Below are positions 15,768 through 25,927 of a DNA stretch of 64,000 bases, piece by piece. The position numbers and the translations under genes were made by a program. The notes under the pieces were generated by a model that ran no database searches, was not told the origin of the DNA, and saw only the letters and a program-made list of their open reading frames with translations. Positions within the stretch are counted from its first letter, which is position 1. Each line of letters begins with the position of its first letter. Source of the DNA: Arsenicicoccus piscis (lineage in GTDB: Bacteria > Actinomycetota > Actinomycetes > Actinomycetales > Dermatophilaceae); assembly GCF_022568835.1 (NCBI RefSeq), contig NZ_JAKZHV010000006.1, forward strand, positions 124,001 through 188,000, given 5' to 3'.

Positions 15768-17236
15768 GCCGCACCCCCGGCCGCGTCCTCGAGGTCGTCG
15801 ACCATCCGCAGCGCCGGGGCGTGCACCGACACGGGCAGCCCGAGCATGGCGTCAGCCGGCGACGACAAGCGGACCGCGGCCCGGTACTGCTCGTAGCTGG
15901 TCAGGTCCGCGCGGAACCGGCGCGTGCCGGCCCCCGGGAGCGTGACCACGCCGACGCCAGGGGACCAGTCGCCGCACTCCGACCCGAACCTTGCCGCGAC
16001 GTCGGGAGAGTGCAGCATCCGCAACGCCTCGGAGGAGTCCACCCGCAACGTGATCGCGGCCGAGAAGTTCGAGCGGGAATCGGTGTCGATCGACGCCGCT
16101 GACAGCCGCTGCCCAAGCACCAGGACTCGCACGCCGACCTTGGCGCCCTCAGCGACCAGCCGGCCCAGCTGAGAGTCGAACGCGGCCAGCAGCTTGGTCC
16201 CGCCTTGGTCCTTCACCGCACGCCGCGCGCCGGGCAGCTCTTCGACGACCACGACGAGCAACGGGTCGTCGACCGTGAACACGTCGATCTTGTCCGCTCC
16301 CGACGCGCGCAGCCGCCGAACCCGGTCGTCCATCACGTCGACCAGGTGCCCGAGCACGTCGACCGCGCCGCCCATGTCCGCGGTGCCGCACGCGATCAGG
16401 CCAGGGAAGCGGCCCAGGTCCTGCCACGGGCCCAGCAGCAGCCCGGACGGGTCGACACCGACCACGGCGACGTCCTCACGGCCCGCCAGCGAGCCCAGCA
16501 GCGCGTAGGACAGCACCGACTTTCCCGACCTCGTCGAGCCCTGAACGGCCATGTGCGTGGGGGTGCGCCAGTCATGGCACACCGGTGAACCGTCCTCTCC
16601 GCGACCGACCACGGGCGCCACGACACCAACCGCGGCCGGCCAGGCACGGGCCGTGGCGAGGACGTCCACGAAGATGCACCGCAACGCGACCAGACCAGGG
16701 CCGGCCGGCACGTCGTGGACCGCGACAGCGCCCAGGTCAGCGCCGATCGCGTCAGCCTTCGCGCGGATATCGGCGCTCGAGAGCCCACGCGGGACACGGA
16801 TCGTCAGGACTGCATCGACCGGTGACGCGTCGACCCACACCTGAGCGGGCACCCAGTGCTCGACCTTGGAGCGGGCCCCGTCGTCAGCCTTGACCGTCCG
16901 GTAGGCCACCTCGCCCAGGTCCAGCGCCCGCGACAGCCCCGGCCAGGCAGCCCGGACCGCGCGGGCGATCCGACGAGCGCGCCACCACACCTCGAACGCG
17001 TGGCACTGGCGCGGCGCCACCATGCCGGCCACCTGCATCACCAGCCCGGGCAGTAGCCACACCAGCGTCAGCAGCACGACGGTCACGAGCTCACGGGTCA
17101 GCAACGCCACCAGTGCCGCGACACCTAGCACGACGGTCCACACCATGTGTCGGGCCGACCGCCTGGCCACCGACACGACAGCGGCCCCGCCCCGACGAAG
17201 GGAAGGGGCCGCTGCCAACGAGTTGAACGAGGTCAC
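15764..17236 (-). CDS. traSA: FtsK/SpoIIIE-family DNA translocase (TraSA-like)
   Basis: This 490-residue protein is the likely transfer motor of the element. Two N-terminal transmembrane helices (about residues 31-48 and 50-72) precede the motor domain with Walker A GSTRSGKS at 233-240 and a Walker B-like LLVVVVEELPG at 326-336. A C-terminal part contains ITLRVDSSEALRMLHSPD and WSPGVGVV, typical of this family. Related TraB/TraSA proteins move double-stranded DNA between mycelial cells without a relaxase. Its GTG start overlaps the upstream stop (GTGA), and its stop overlaps the next gene (ATGA). Confidence 0.87.
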   Translation of the reverse strand: MTSFNSLAAAPSLRRGGAAVVSVARRSARHMVWTVVLGVAALVALLTRELVTVVLLTLVWLLPGLVMQVAGMVAPRQCHAFEVWWRARRIARAVRAAWPGLSRALDLGEVAYRTVKADDGARSKVEHWVPAQVWVDASPVDAVLTIRVPRGLSSADIRAKADAIGADLGAVAVHDVPAGPGLVALRCIFVDVLATARAWPAAVGVVAPVVGRGEDGSPVCHDWRTPTHMAVQGSTRSGKSVLSYALLGSLAGREDVAVVGVDPSGLLLGPWQDLGRFPGLIACGTADMGGAVDVLGHLVDVMDDRVRRLRASGADKIDVFTVDDPLLVVVVEELPGARRAVKDQGGTKLLAAFDSQLGRLVAEGAKVGVRVLVLGQRLSAASIDTDSRSNFSAAITLRVDSSEALRMLHSPDVAARFGSECGDWSPGVGVVTLPGAGTRRFRADLTSYEQYRAAVRLSSPADAMLGLPVSVHAPALRMVDDLEDAAGGAA

Positions 17237-17613
17237 GCCGCGTCCTGCTTGCGCGACACCTGCTGCGCGCTGACCAGACCGTCAGCACGCCAGGACTCCA
17301 CCAGCCCGCCCGCACGGTTCACCCGCACGTCGCACGCCAGCTGCTCGAAGTGGATCACCTCGAACGCTGCCGGGGTGGGCTGCGTCGCCGCCGCGACCCG
17401 GACCCGGGCCACCACGGTGGACTGACGCCCGAAGCTCTCCGACAGGTAGGACACCTCCACGTTCCACAGCGGACGGCCCTGCTCGTCGACCTCCTGAGCG
17501 TCCGAGGACCGGCGACGGCCCGTAGCGGGGTCGTCCACCCACACGTTCACCTGGTCGACCACCCCGGTAGCGCGCAGCTGCTGACGAGACGAGTCAACGA
17601 AGAAAGTAGCCAT
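17233..17613 (-). CDS. AICE-type conserved protein, first of transfer operon
   Basis: This is the first gene of the leftward operon. The ATG at 17613 has AGGA nine bases upstream and is preferred over one at 17619. The 126-residue protein looks like one beta-rich domain: FFVDSSRQQLRATGVVDQVN, a variable loop with PATGRRRSSDAQEVDEQGRP, then VEVSYLSESF, STVVARVRVAAA and AFEVIHFEQLACDVRVN. A similar short beta protein precedes traSA/repSA in several Streptomyces elements. An OB-like or regulatory protein is possible; I cannot name the family. Confidence 0.55.
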   Translation of the reverse strand: MATFFVDSSRQQLRATGVVDQVNVWVDDPATGRRRSSDAQEVDEQGRPLWNVEVSYLSESFGRQSTVVARVRVAAATQPTPAAFEVIHFEQLACDVRVNRAGGLVESWRADGLVSAQQVSRKQDAA

Positions 17614-17820
17614 GACCATGCATCCTGATTCCGAGCGCCCTTGTGACAGAGACGATTACGCCAGGCCCCGCAGCGAGGGCGCCCTACCAGGCACCACGGG
17701 CCCCAGCGGGGAAATCAGGACGTGCTGAGCGGCGCAACGAGCGCCAAGGCGATGAGGGCCACCCCACCAGATGGGTACACTGTGACCACGGTTCCGCTCC
17801 CTTCGTGAGCGTCGAGCCCA

Positions 17821-17856
17821 GGCCCCTGGCAGGTGTTGCATGCACCTACAGGGGCC
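17821..17856. repeat. Stem-loop at the right end of the element
   Basis: GGCCCCTG at 17821-17828 pairs with CAGGGGCC at 17849-17856, and inside it AGGTG pairs with CACCT around TTGCATG. The hairpin lies 114 bp from attR in a stretch of 356 bp (17614-17969) where I find no credible gene. A shorter hairpin, GGCGC-AACGA-GCGCC, is at 17731-17745. Such sites could be integrase arm sites, a replication origin or a terminator. Confidence 0.4.
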
Positions 17857-17969
17857 GACCTGTGTTTCGGGTCAACGGGGCGCATGATCTCGCCCGATAA
17901 CCCGGGCCACAGCGCTCACGATCCGCGCGCTCAATCAGGTCCGACGTACACCGCACACGAGGCAGACAC

Positions 17970-17991
17970 CCCGAAGATGCCCGGCGAGCCG
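17970..17991 (+). repeat. attR: right 22-bp attachment core
   Basis: This is identical to 6491-6512 in the same orientation. It is followed at 17992 by codons that continue the interrupted polymerase gene in frame, which fixes this copy as the host-side right junction. Confidence 0.85.
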
Positions 17992-18066
17992 CCGCGCGTG
18001 CAGCCCAGCCGCAAGAACGCGCAGAACTGGGAGACCGACGGCGTCACGCCCAAGCCCGCCGGCTGA
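17970..18066 (+). pseudogene. Displaced 3' end of the LigD-type polymerase gene
   Basis: Read in the polymerase frame, this piece encodes PKMPGEPPRVQPSRKNAQNW, then ETDGVTPKPAG and a TGA at 18064-18066. It has no start codon or ribosome site of its own. Joined to base 6512 it restores a complete C-terminus. It is the remnant left by insertion of the element and also marks where excision would rebuild the gene. Confidence 0.85.
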
Positions 18067-18096
18067 TCATCGGTCCGGAGCGCACGGGGAGCCCCG

Positions 18097-19170
18097 TCAC
18101 GCGCCGGTCAGCACCTCGGCGAGGTCGTAGTCGGGCGCGCGAGACACCTGGGCGAGCGAGCAGCTCATCGGGTCGCGGTCCGGCCGCCAGCGCAGGAAGG
18201 TCACGGCGTGCCGGAAGCGGGACTTCTCGAGCTGGTCGAACGCCACCTCCACGACCCGCTCGGGACGCAGCGGCACATAGCTGACGTCCTTGCTGGAGGA
18301 GAAGCGCGACCGGTCGGTCTCGGCCGCCACGACGGCACCGTCGTCGTCGCGCTGCACGAGCGGTGCCAGCTCGTCGATCAGCTCGAGGCGGCGCTTGGCG
18401 GTGAACGCGGCGATGCCGCCGACGTTGACGATCCGCCCGTCCGGGGTCACCAGCCCGAGCAGCAGCGAGCCGACGCCCTGCCCCGACTTGTGCACCCGGT
18501 AGCCCACGACGATCGCCTCGGCGGTGCGCTTGTGCTTGACCTTCAGCATGGTCCGCTTGCCCTGCTCGTAGGGCTGGTCCAGCGGCTTCGCGACCACCCC
18601 GTCCAGCCCCGCGCCCTCGAACTCCTCGAACCAGCGCCGCGCCTCGGCCACGTCGTCCGTCGTGCGGGTCAGGTGCACCGGCGCGTCGGGCGCGAGCCCC
18701 TGCAGCGCCGACTCCAGCCGGGCGCGGCGGGTGCGGAACGGCAGCCCGGTCAGGTCCTCGTCGCCGAGCGCCAGCAGGTCGAAGCACACCAGCTCGGCGG
18801 GCGTCTCGACGGCCAGTTTGCGGATCCGCGACTCGGCCGGGTGGATCCGCTGGGAGAGGGCGTCCCAGTCCAGCCGCTCGGCACCGGGCCGGCCCTGGCG
18901 CACCACGATCTCGCAGTCGACGGCGCAGCGCTGCGGCAGGTGCTCGCGCACGAGGTCGACCACCTCGGGGAAGTAGCGGGTGAGCGGCTTCTGACCGCGG
19001 CTCGCGAGCTCCACCTCGTCGCCGTCGCGCAGCACGATGCAGCGGAAGCCATCCCACTTCGGCTCGTAGACCACCCCGCCGGCGACGGAGTCCGGCTCGG
19101 GGACGGTGGGCACGGCCTTCGCGAGCATGGGCGCGACGGGCAGGGAGAGCGGCAGGTCCATGGCGCTCAT
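18097..19170 (-). CDS. ATP-dependent DNA ligase (LigC/LigD ligase type)
   Basis: This 357-residue ligase seals DNA ends using ATP, probably with the polymerase at 5508 in non-homologous end joining. Visible parts are the adenylation motif YEPKWDGFRC with Lys38, DCEIVVRQG, ELVCFDLLALGD, GLDGVVAKPLDQPYEQGKR and MLKVKHKRTAEAIVVGYRV in the nucleotidyltransferase domain, then an OB-fold with VGGIAAFTAKRR. The start is the ATG at 19170 (MSAMDLPL); an ATG at 19161 is possible. It converges on the polymerase remnant. No Ku gene is in the window. Organisms of this group often encode the polymerase and ligase separately. Confidence 0.88.
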   Translation of the reverse strand: MSAMDLPLSLPVAPMLAKAVPTVPEPDSVAGGVVYEPKWDGFRCIVLRDGDEVELASRGQKPLTRYFPEVVDLVREHLPQRCAVDCEIVVRQGRPGAERLDWDALSQRIHPAESRIRKLAVETPAELVCFDLLALGDEDLTGLPFRTRRARLESALQGLAPDAPVHLTRTTDDVAEARRWFEEFEGAGLDGVVAKPLDQPYEQGKRTMLKVKHKRTAEAIVVGYRVHKSGQGVGSLLLGLVTPDGRIVNVGGIAAFTAKRRLELIDELAPLVQRDDDGAVVAAETDRSRFSSSKDVSYVPLRPERVVEVAFDQLEKSRFRHAVTFLRWRPDRDPMSCSLAQVSRAPDYDLAEVLTGA

Positions 19171-19197
19171 TGTGCCCGTGGGTGCAAGGATGAGCGG

Positions 19198-20373
19198 GTG
19201 GGGCACACGAAGGTGAGCACGAAGGCGGTCGTCGCCGGCACGGTGTCGGGGGTCCTCGCCACGGGGGCGGCTGCGGGGTGGATGGGGGCCGCGGTCTACC
19301 TCGCGCGCAAGGTGGTCACGCCCGAGCGCGACCGGCCCGACGACACGGCGATCCTCGCGCTGACGGCCGACACGATCACGCTGGGCCGCACGGCCGAGAC
19401 GGTGGTGCGCGGGCGCTACGGGCTGTTCTTCGACGGGGGCGAGGGACACCTGCGGTTCGGCGAGATCCTTGCCGACGACCCGCAGGCCGGGTCGGTCGTG
19501 CGCGAGATGCACGGCGTCGACGCCGGCACCCCGCATCCCGGCACGGGGCGCTTCCACTCCTACTACTACAGCCTCGAGCCGTCGCTGTCGGTCGGCCTCG
19601 CGACCCACCACATCACCATCCCGAGCCAGGTCGGGCCGCTGCCCGCGTGGGTGGTGCCGGCGCCCGACGCAGACCTGCCCCGGCGCCGCTGGGCGATCCT
19701 CGTGCACGGTCGCGGGGCCGCGCGCGACGAGACCGTCCGAGCGATGCGGACCCTGCACGAGCGCGGTTTCACCTCGCTCGCGGCGACCTACCGCAACGAC
19801 CCGGACGCCCCCGCGAGCTCCGACGGGCGCTACGGCCTGGGGCTGTCGGAGTGGCAGGACGTGGACGCCGCGATCCATCACGCGCTGGCCGAGGGTGCCG
19901 AGCAGATCGTGCTCGTCGGGTGGTCGATGGGCGGCGCCATCGTGCTGCAGACGCTCGTGAACTCCGCTGTGGCAGAACGGATCTCGAAGGTTGTGCTCGA
20001 CGGCCCGGTGGTCGACTGGTCGGACGTGCTGTTCCACCACGCCCGCGAGATGAAGGTGCCGACCCCGCTCACCGCGCTCAGCCTGCGGCTGCTCGCGGCC
20101 CCGCCCGCGCGCCACCTCGTCGGGGTGCACTCGGCCATCGACCTGTCGTCCACGGACTTCGTGGCCCGCGCCGGCGAGATCCCGTGCCCGGTCCTGATCA
20201 TCCACTCCCTCGACGACGAGTTCGTGCCGAGCGGGCCGGGCCGCCGACTCGCGGCAGATCGTCCTGACCTGGTGACCTTCGTACCGTGGCGCGAGGCGCG
20301 GCACTGCAAGGAGTGGAACGTCGACCCGCAGCGCTGGTCTCGCGTCGTGGGTGAGTTTGTGGACCGGCCCTGA
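19198..20373 (+). CDS. Alpha/beta hydrolase, membrane-anchored
   Basis: This 391-residue protein starts at the GTG at 19198, with AGGA about ten bases upstream. One hydrophobic helix near the N-terminus (about residues 8-30, VVAGTVSGVLATGAAAGWMG) may anchor it. The hydrolase domain contains WAILVHGRGAARDET, the nucleophile elbow GWSMGG with Ser243, and IIHSLDDEFVPSGPG carrying the acid; a His near the end (REARHCKEW) completes a triad. The substrate cannot be told. It is divergent from the ligase with 27 bp between starts. Confidence 0.82.
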   Translation: MGHTKVSTKAVVAGTVSGVLATGAAAGWMGAAVYLARKVVTPERDRPDDTAILALTADTITLGRTAETVVRGRYGLFFDGGEGHLRFGEILADDPQAGSVVREMHGVDAGTPHPGTGRFHSYYYSLEPSLSVGLATHHITIPSQVGPLPAWVVPAPDADLPRRRWAILVHGRGAARDETVRAMRTLHERGFTSLAATYRNDPDAPASSDGRYGLGLSEWQDVDAAIHHALAEGAEQIVLVGWSMGGAIVLQTLVNSAVAERISKVVLDGPVVDWSDVLFHHAREMKVPTPLTALSLRLLAAPPARHLVGVHSAIDLSSTDFVARAGEIPCPVLIIHSLDDEFVPSGPGRRLAADRPDLVTFVPWREARHCKEWNVDPQRWSRVVGEFVDRP

Positions 20374-20403
20374 TTTGTGGGCCGGACCTGACAAGATGTG
20401 CCG

Positions 20404-21489
20404 ATGGGTAAGGATTCGAAGGCCAAGAAGAAGGCCAAGCGTGCCGACCAGGACCAGCAGGGCACGGGCGACGGCGCCGTCGTGAGCAAGGCCGAGGAGG
20501 CCGCGGCCAAGGTCCGCGCCCGGGTCAAGAGCGCCAAGAAGCTCGCCAAGGCCCGCAAGGCCGAGCGCGCCGCTGCCGAGGCCGCCCTCGCCGCGAGCTC
20601 GACGGTCGAGGACATCGCCAAACAGCTCGGCATCCCCGCCGCGCCCCCGCCGCCGTTCGAGGACCTCGGGTCCCAGCTGCGCGTCGAGCGCGGGTTCGTC
20701 CTCGCCGACCTCGACCCGCGCAGCACCCCGGGCTACTCCGGTGACAAGCGCAGCGCCGAGCTCGACCTCGAGGCCGGCCGCGCCGAGCTGTCCGACCTGC
20801 AGGAGCGGCTCTTCGCCAACGGCAAGGACGGCGAGGGCCCGTCGGTCCTGCTCATCGTGCAGGGCATGGACACCTCCGGCAAGGGCGGCATCATGCGCCA
20901 CGTCGTCGGCGCCACCGACCCCGGCGGCGTGAAGTACACCGCGTTCAAGGTGCCGACCGCCGAGGAGCGCGCCCACGACTTCCTCTGGCGCATCGAGCGT
21001 GCCCTGCCCGACCCCGGCCAGCTCGGCGTCTTCGACCGCTCGCAGTACGAAGACGTGCTCGTCGTGCGCGTCCACGACCTGGTGCCGCAGGCGGAGTGGA
21101 GCAAGCGGTATGCCCAGATCAACGCGTTCGAGCGCGCCGCCGCCCGCAAGGGCATCGTCGTCGTCAAGGTGCTCCTGCAGATCTCGTCCGACGAGCAGAG
21201 GGCCCGCCTCGGCGAGCGCCTCGACCGGCCCGACAAGTTCTACAAGTTCAACCCGGGTGACATCGACGAGCGGGCCCGCTGGTCCGACTACCAGGAGGCC
21301 TACCAGGCGGTGCTGGACAAGACCAGCACCAAGGGAGCGCCCTGGTACGTCGTCCCCGCGGACCGCAAGTGGTACGCCCGGCTCGCTGTCCAGCAGCTGC
21401 TCCTCGAGCACCTGCGCGACCTCGACCTGCAGTGGCCCGAGGCCACCTTCGACGTCGAGGTCGAGAAGGAGCGGCTCGCCGAGACCTGA
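20404..21489 (+). CDS. ppk2: Polyphosphate kinase 2 family protein
   Basis: PPK2 enzymes transfer phosphate between polyphosphate and nucleotides. After a long lysine/alanine-rich, probably disordered and coiled N-terminus (residues 1-65), the kinase core contains SVLLIVQGMDTSGKGG with Walker A at 154-162, FDRSQYEDVLVVRVH, the lid-like QISSDEQRARLGERLDRP, and DRKWYARLAV near the end. The start is the ATG at 20404. At 361 residues it is longer than single-domain PPK2 only because of the N-terminal extension. It ends in front of a strong terminator shared with glgX. Confidence 0.9.
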   Translation: MGKDSKAKKKAKRADQDQQGTGDGAVVSKAEEAAAKVRARVKSAKKLAKARKAERAAAEAALAASSTVEDIAKQLGIPAAPPPPFEDLGSQLRVERGFVLADLDPRSTPGYSGDKRSAELDLEAGRAELSDLQERLFANGKDGEGPSVLLIVQGMDTSGKGGIMRHVVGATDPGGVKYTAFKVPTAEERAHDFLWRIERALPDPGQLGVFDRSQYEDVLVVRVHDLVPQAEWSKRYAQINAFERAAARKGIVVVKVLLQISSDEQRARLGERLDRPDKFYKFNPGDIDERARWSDYQEAYQAVLDKTSTKGAPWYVVPADRKWYARLAVQQLLLEHLRDLDLQWPEATFDVEVEKERLAET

Positions 21490-21513
21490 CCGGTAGACCT
21501 CCCGCCGGCATGC

Positions 21514-21549
21514 GCGAAGGCCCCCACCTCACGAGGTGGGGGCCTTCGC
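21514..21549. terminator. Bidirectional terminator between ppk2 and glgX
   Basis: Seventeen-base arms at 21514-21530 and 21533-21549 are perfectly complementary around a two-base centre. It lies between two convergent genes. Confidence 0.85.
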
Positions 21550-21557
21550 ACACAGGC

Positions 21558-23969
<2,412 letters not shown>

Positions 23970-24232
23970 GGCGATACGAAGTCCTTGTCTGTGCGCGGCG
24001 GTCGGTGCGACCACCGGATGTGTCGCCCTCGCCACTGCGCCGCACGGTCAACCGCTCGGGGGCCGCGGCGCGTTGCGACCCCGCAAGTTTACCGGGTGGT
24101 TGGGGATGGGTTCGCCCGACGCGCTAGCGGGAGTGCTCGCGCAGGGCGCTCAGGTCACGGGTCCACAACGCCTGGGAAGGCCACTGGTGTCACACCAGCC
24201 CCAGGCGTCCCAGCGACCCTACCGTCTTGAGC

Positions 24233-25303
24233 ATGCCCACTCGCGCCGCGCTCCGCAGCCGGGTCGCTCGGATCCCCGGCGGCCTCTCCTGCTGGCGACT
24301 CGCGCGCCTGACCGTGCGGCTGTGCCTGCGACACCGGGTGACCGGGCTCGCCTCCGAGGCCGGCTTCTTCGCCCTGCTCTCGCTGCCACCGCTGGTCCTC
24401 GGCCTGTTCGCGGGGCTCGGCTACGTCGGGACCTTCATCGGCCCGGACCGGGTCGCCGAGGTCGTGCGGTCCATCGAGGTCTACGCGACGCGGTTCCTCT
24501 CCGACGACAGCATCAGCGCGGTGCTCGTGCCCACGGTCGACGAGGTGTTCCGCGGCGGGCGCGGCGACCTGGTCTCGCTCGGCTTCCTGCTGAGCCTGTG
24601 GTCCGGGTCGCGCGCGCTCAACGTCTTCGTCGACACGATCTCGATCATGTACGGCCAGAGCGGGGTTCGCGGCATCGTCCGGACCCGGGCGCTCAGCTTC
24701 ACGCTCTACACGCTCGCGGTGCTGCTCGGCGCGGTCGTCGTGCCGCTGGTCCTGCTCGGGCCCGAGCTGCTGGCCGCGGTGCTGCCGGCGCCGCTGATGC
24801 TGCTCGAGACGCTCTACTGGCCGACCGTGGGGCTCGCGGGCGTGGCGGCGCTGACCTCGCTGTTCCACATCGCCACCCCGCGGCGCAGCCCGTGGGCCCG
24901 CGACCTGCCGGGCGCCGCCCTCGCCGTCGCCCTCTGGCTGGCGAGCTCGTGGGTCGTGCGCACCGGCCTCGCCGCGTCCATCGGCGGCACCTCGATCTAC
25001 GGGCCGCTCGCGTCGCCCATCGTCCTGCTCATCTGGCTCTACACCCTTGCCATCGCCGTCCTCATCGGAGCTGCCATGAATGCCTCGGTCCGTCAGCTGT
25101 GGCCCGTCCCGGACCGCGCCAGCACCCGCGCCCGGATCGTCGAGCTCGTCCGCGACGAGCTCGATCGGCGCCGCAGCCCCTCGCCCTGGGGACCCGTCAT
25201 GGCGGGCCTCGTGACGCCGGTCGGAGGCGCCACGCGGACGGCCGGGGGATTGGACTCCACTCCCAGGCATCGGCTAGTGTCGGTGAGCACGCACAGCGGG
25301 TGA
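24233..25303 (+). CDS. YihY/BrkB family membrane protein
   Basis: This 356-residue integral membrane protein has about six transmembrane helices, including ASEAGFFALLSLPPLVLGLFAG in parts (residues 40-62), LGFLLSLWSGSRALNVFVD, LYTLAVLLGAVVVPLVLLG, and IVLLIWLYTLAIAVLIGAAMN near residue 285. The order, with SxSR-like WSGSRA and IYGPLASPIVLLIWLY, marks the YihY/BrkB family, once mis-annotated as ribonuclease BN. Its function is not settled. The ATG at 24233 is chosen; a TTG lies two codons upstream. Its last 55 codons carry a tRNA promoter. Confidence 0.88.
   Translation: MPTRAALRSRVARIPGGLSCWRLARLTVRLCLRHRVTGLASEAGFFALLSLPPLVLGLFAGLGYVGTFIGPDRVAEVVRSIEVYATRFLSDDSISAVLVPTVDEVFRGGRGDLVSLGFLLSLWSGSRALNVFVDTISIMYGQSGVRGIVRTRALSFTLYTLAVLLGAVVVPLVLLGPELLAAVLPAPLMLLETLYWPTVGLAGVAALTSLFHIATPRRSPWARDLPGAALAVALWLASSWVVRTGLAASIGGTSIYGPLASPIVLLIWLYTLAIAVLIGAAMNASVRQLWPVPDRASTRARIVELVRDELDRRRSPSPWGPVMAGLVTPVGGATRTAGGLDSTPRHRLVSVSTHSG
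25250..25280 (+). promoter_or_regulatory. Possible promoter of tRNA-Gly cluster 1
   Basis: TTGGAC at 25250-25255 and TAGTGT at 25275-25280, spaced by 19 bases, lie inside the 3' end of the yihY gene and about 60 bases before the tRNA. Confidence 0.35.
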
Positions 25304-25338
25304 GCGACCATGCCTGGTCGGTCACGCGAGGTGAGTAG

Positions 25339-25411
25339 GCGGACATAGCTCAGTTGGTAGAGCGCAACCTTGCCAAGGTTGAGGTCGCCGGTTCGAGCCC
25401 GGTTGTCCGCT
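25339..25411 (+). tRNA. tRNA-Gly(GCC), copy 1
   Basis: The 73-nt gene has complementary acceptor arms GCGGACA/TGTCCGC, the D-arm AGCTCAGTTGGTAGAGC, anticodon loop TTGCCAA (anticodon GCC) and T-arm GGTTCGAGCCC. CCA is encoded at 25412-25414. An identical 73-nt copy is at 29862. Confidence 0.95.
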
Positions 25412-25459
25412 CCAGAGGTCCTCGGATCTCTCGGGTCCCGCTGCGGCGGGTCTCGACCC

Positions 25460-25530
25460 GGTGGAGTGGCCGAGAGGCGAGGCAACGGCCTGCAAAGCCG
25501 TGTACACGGGTTCAAATCCCGTCTCCACCT
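25460..25530 (+). tRNA. tRNA-Cys(GCA)
   Basis: The 71-nt gene has acceptor arms GGTGGAG/CTCCACC, anticodon loop CTGCAAA (anticodon GCA) and T-arm GGGTTCAAATCCC. No CCA is encoded. It lies between the Gly and Val genes of the first cluster and has no counterpart in the second. Confidence 0.94.
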
Positions 25531-25555
25531 CGGGCCACCAGTTCGCCGGTGGCAC

Positions 25556-25627
25556 GGGCGATTGGCGCAGCGGTAGCGCGCTTCCTTGACACGGAAGAGG
25601 TCACTGGTTCAAACCCAGTATCGCCCA
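25556..25627 (+). tRNA. tRNA-Val(GAC), copy 1
   Basis: The 72-nt gene has acceptor arms GGGCGAT/ATCGCCC, anticodon loop TTGACAC (anticodon GAC) and T-arm TGGTTCAAACCCA. It is identical to the copy at 29977 but is followed by CGG rather than CCA. Confidence 0.95.
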
Positions 25628-25636
25628 CGGACCGAC

Positions 25637-25669
25637 GGCCCCCGTCAGCGCCCAGCGCCGCCGGGGGCC
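25637..25669 (+). terminator. Terminator after tRNA cluster 1
   Basis: GGCCCCCG at 25637-25644 pairs with CGGGGGCC at 25662-25669. It directly follows the tRNA-Val gene. The rest of 25670-25927 has no gene start that I can support. Confidence 0.6.
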
Positions 25670-25927
25670 TTCGACGTCCCATCTCGACGTGCTCGGTGGA
25701 TCAGTCGCCGCGGGGAAGCGCACTGAGCACCGCCCGGAGTTGGTACGGTTGGGCTCACGGAAGGTGACGTTTTCACCCTCTCTGCACCGGAACTTCGCCT
25801 GAGCAGCCCCTCAGATTGCTCGCAGCCATGACGGAGCGTAGCCCTGGACCTCTTCCCTGACGACGGTCGGCCACCGGCCGAGGACGACCCCGACCTGCGT
25901 CGGCGCGGCCGTAAGGCGTTCCTCGCG

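Larger units (their letters stand above)
6513..17969. mobile_element. AICE-like integrated element (about 11.5 kb) in ligD-pol
   Basis: The element is bounded by a 22-bp direct repeat (6491-6512 and 17970-17991). It carries a tyrosine integrase at its left edge, a rightward block of small genes (7507-13205) and a leftward block with a TraSA/FtsK-type translocase, a two-TM protein and a rolling-circle Rep (14257-17613). The blocks converge on a 54-bp palindrome at 13221. This is the plan of actinomycete integrative and conjugative elements, which transfer double-stranded DNA with one FtsK-like protein. Unusual points are the target, a protein gene rather than a tRNA, and a small-terminase-like gene. 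I see no relaxase, no obvious excisionase and no recognisable resistance or metabolic cargo. Confidence 0.85.

Noticed and set aside
17643..17900. 85-codon frame at the right end of the element
   Set aside because: No ribosome site, mixed composition and overlap with the stem-loop; it reads like random GC-rich sequence.
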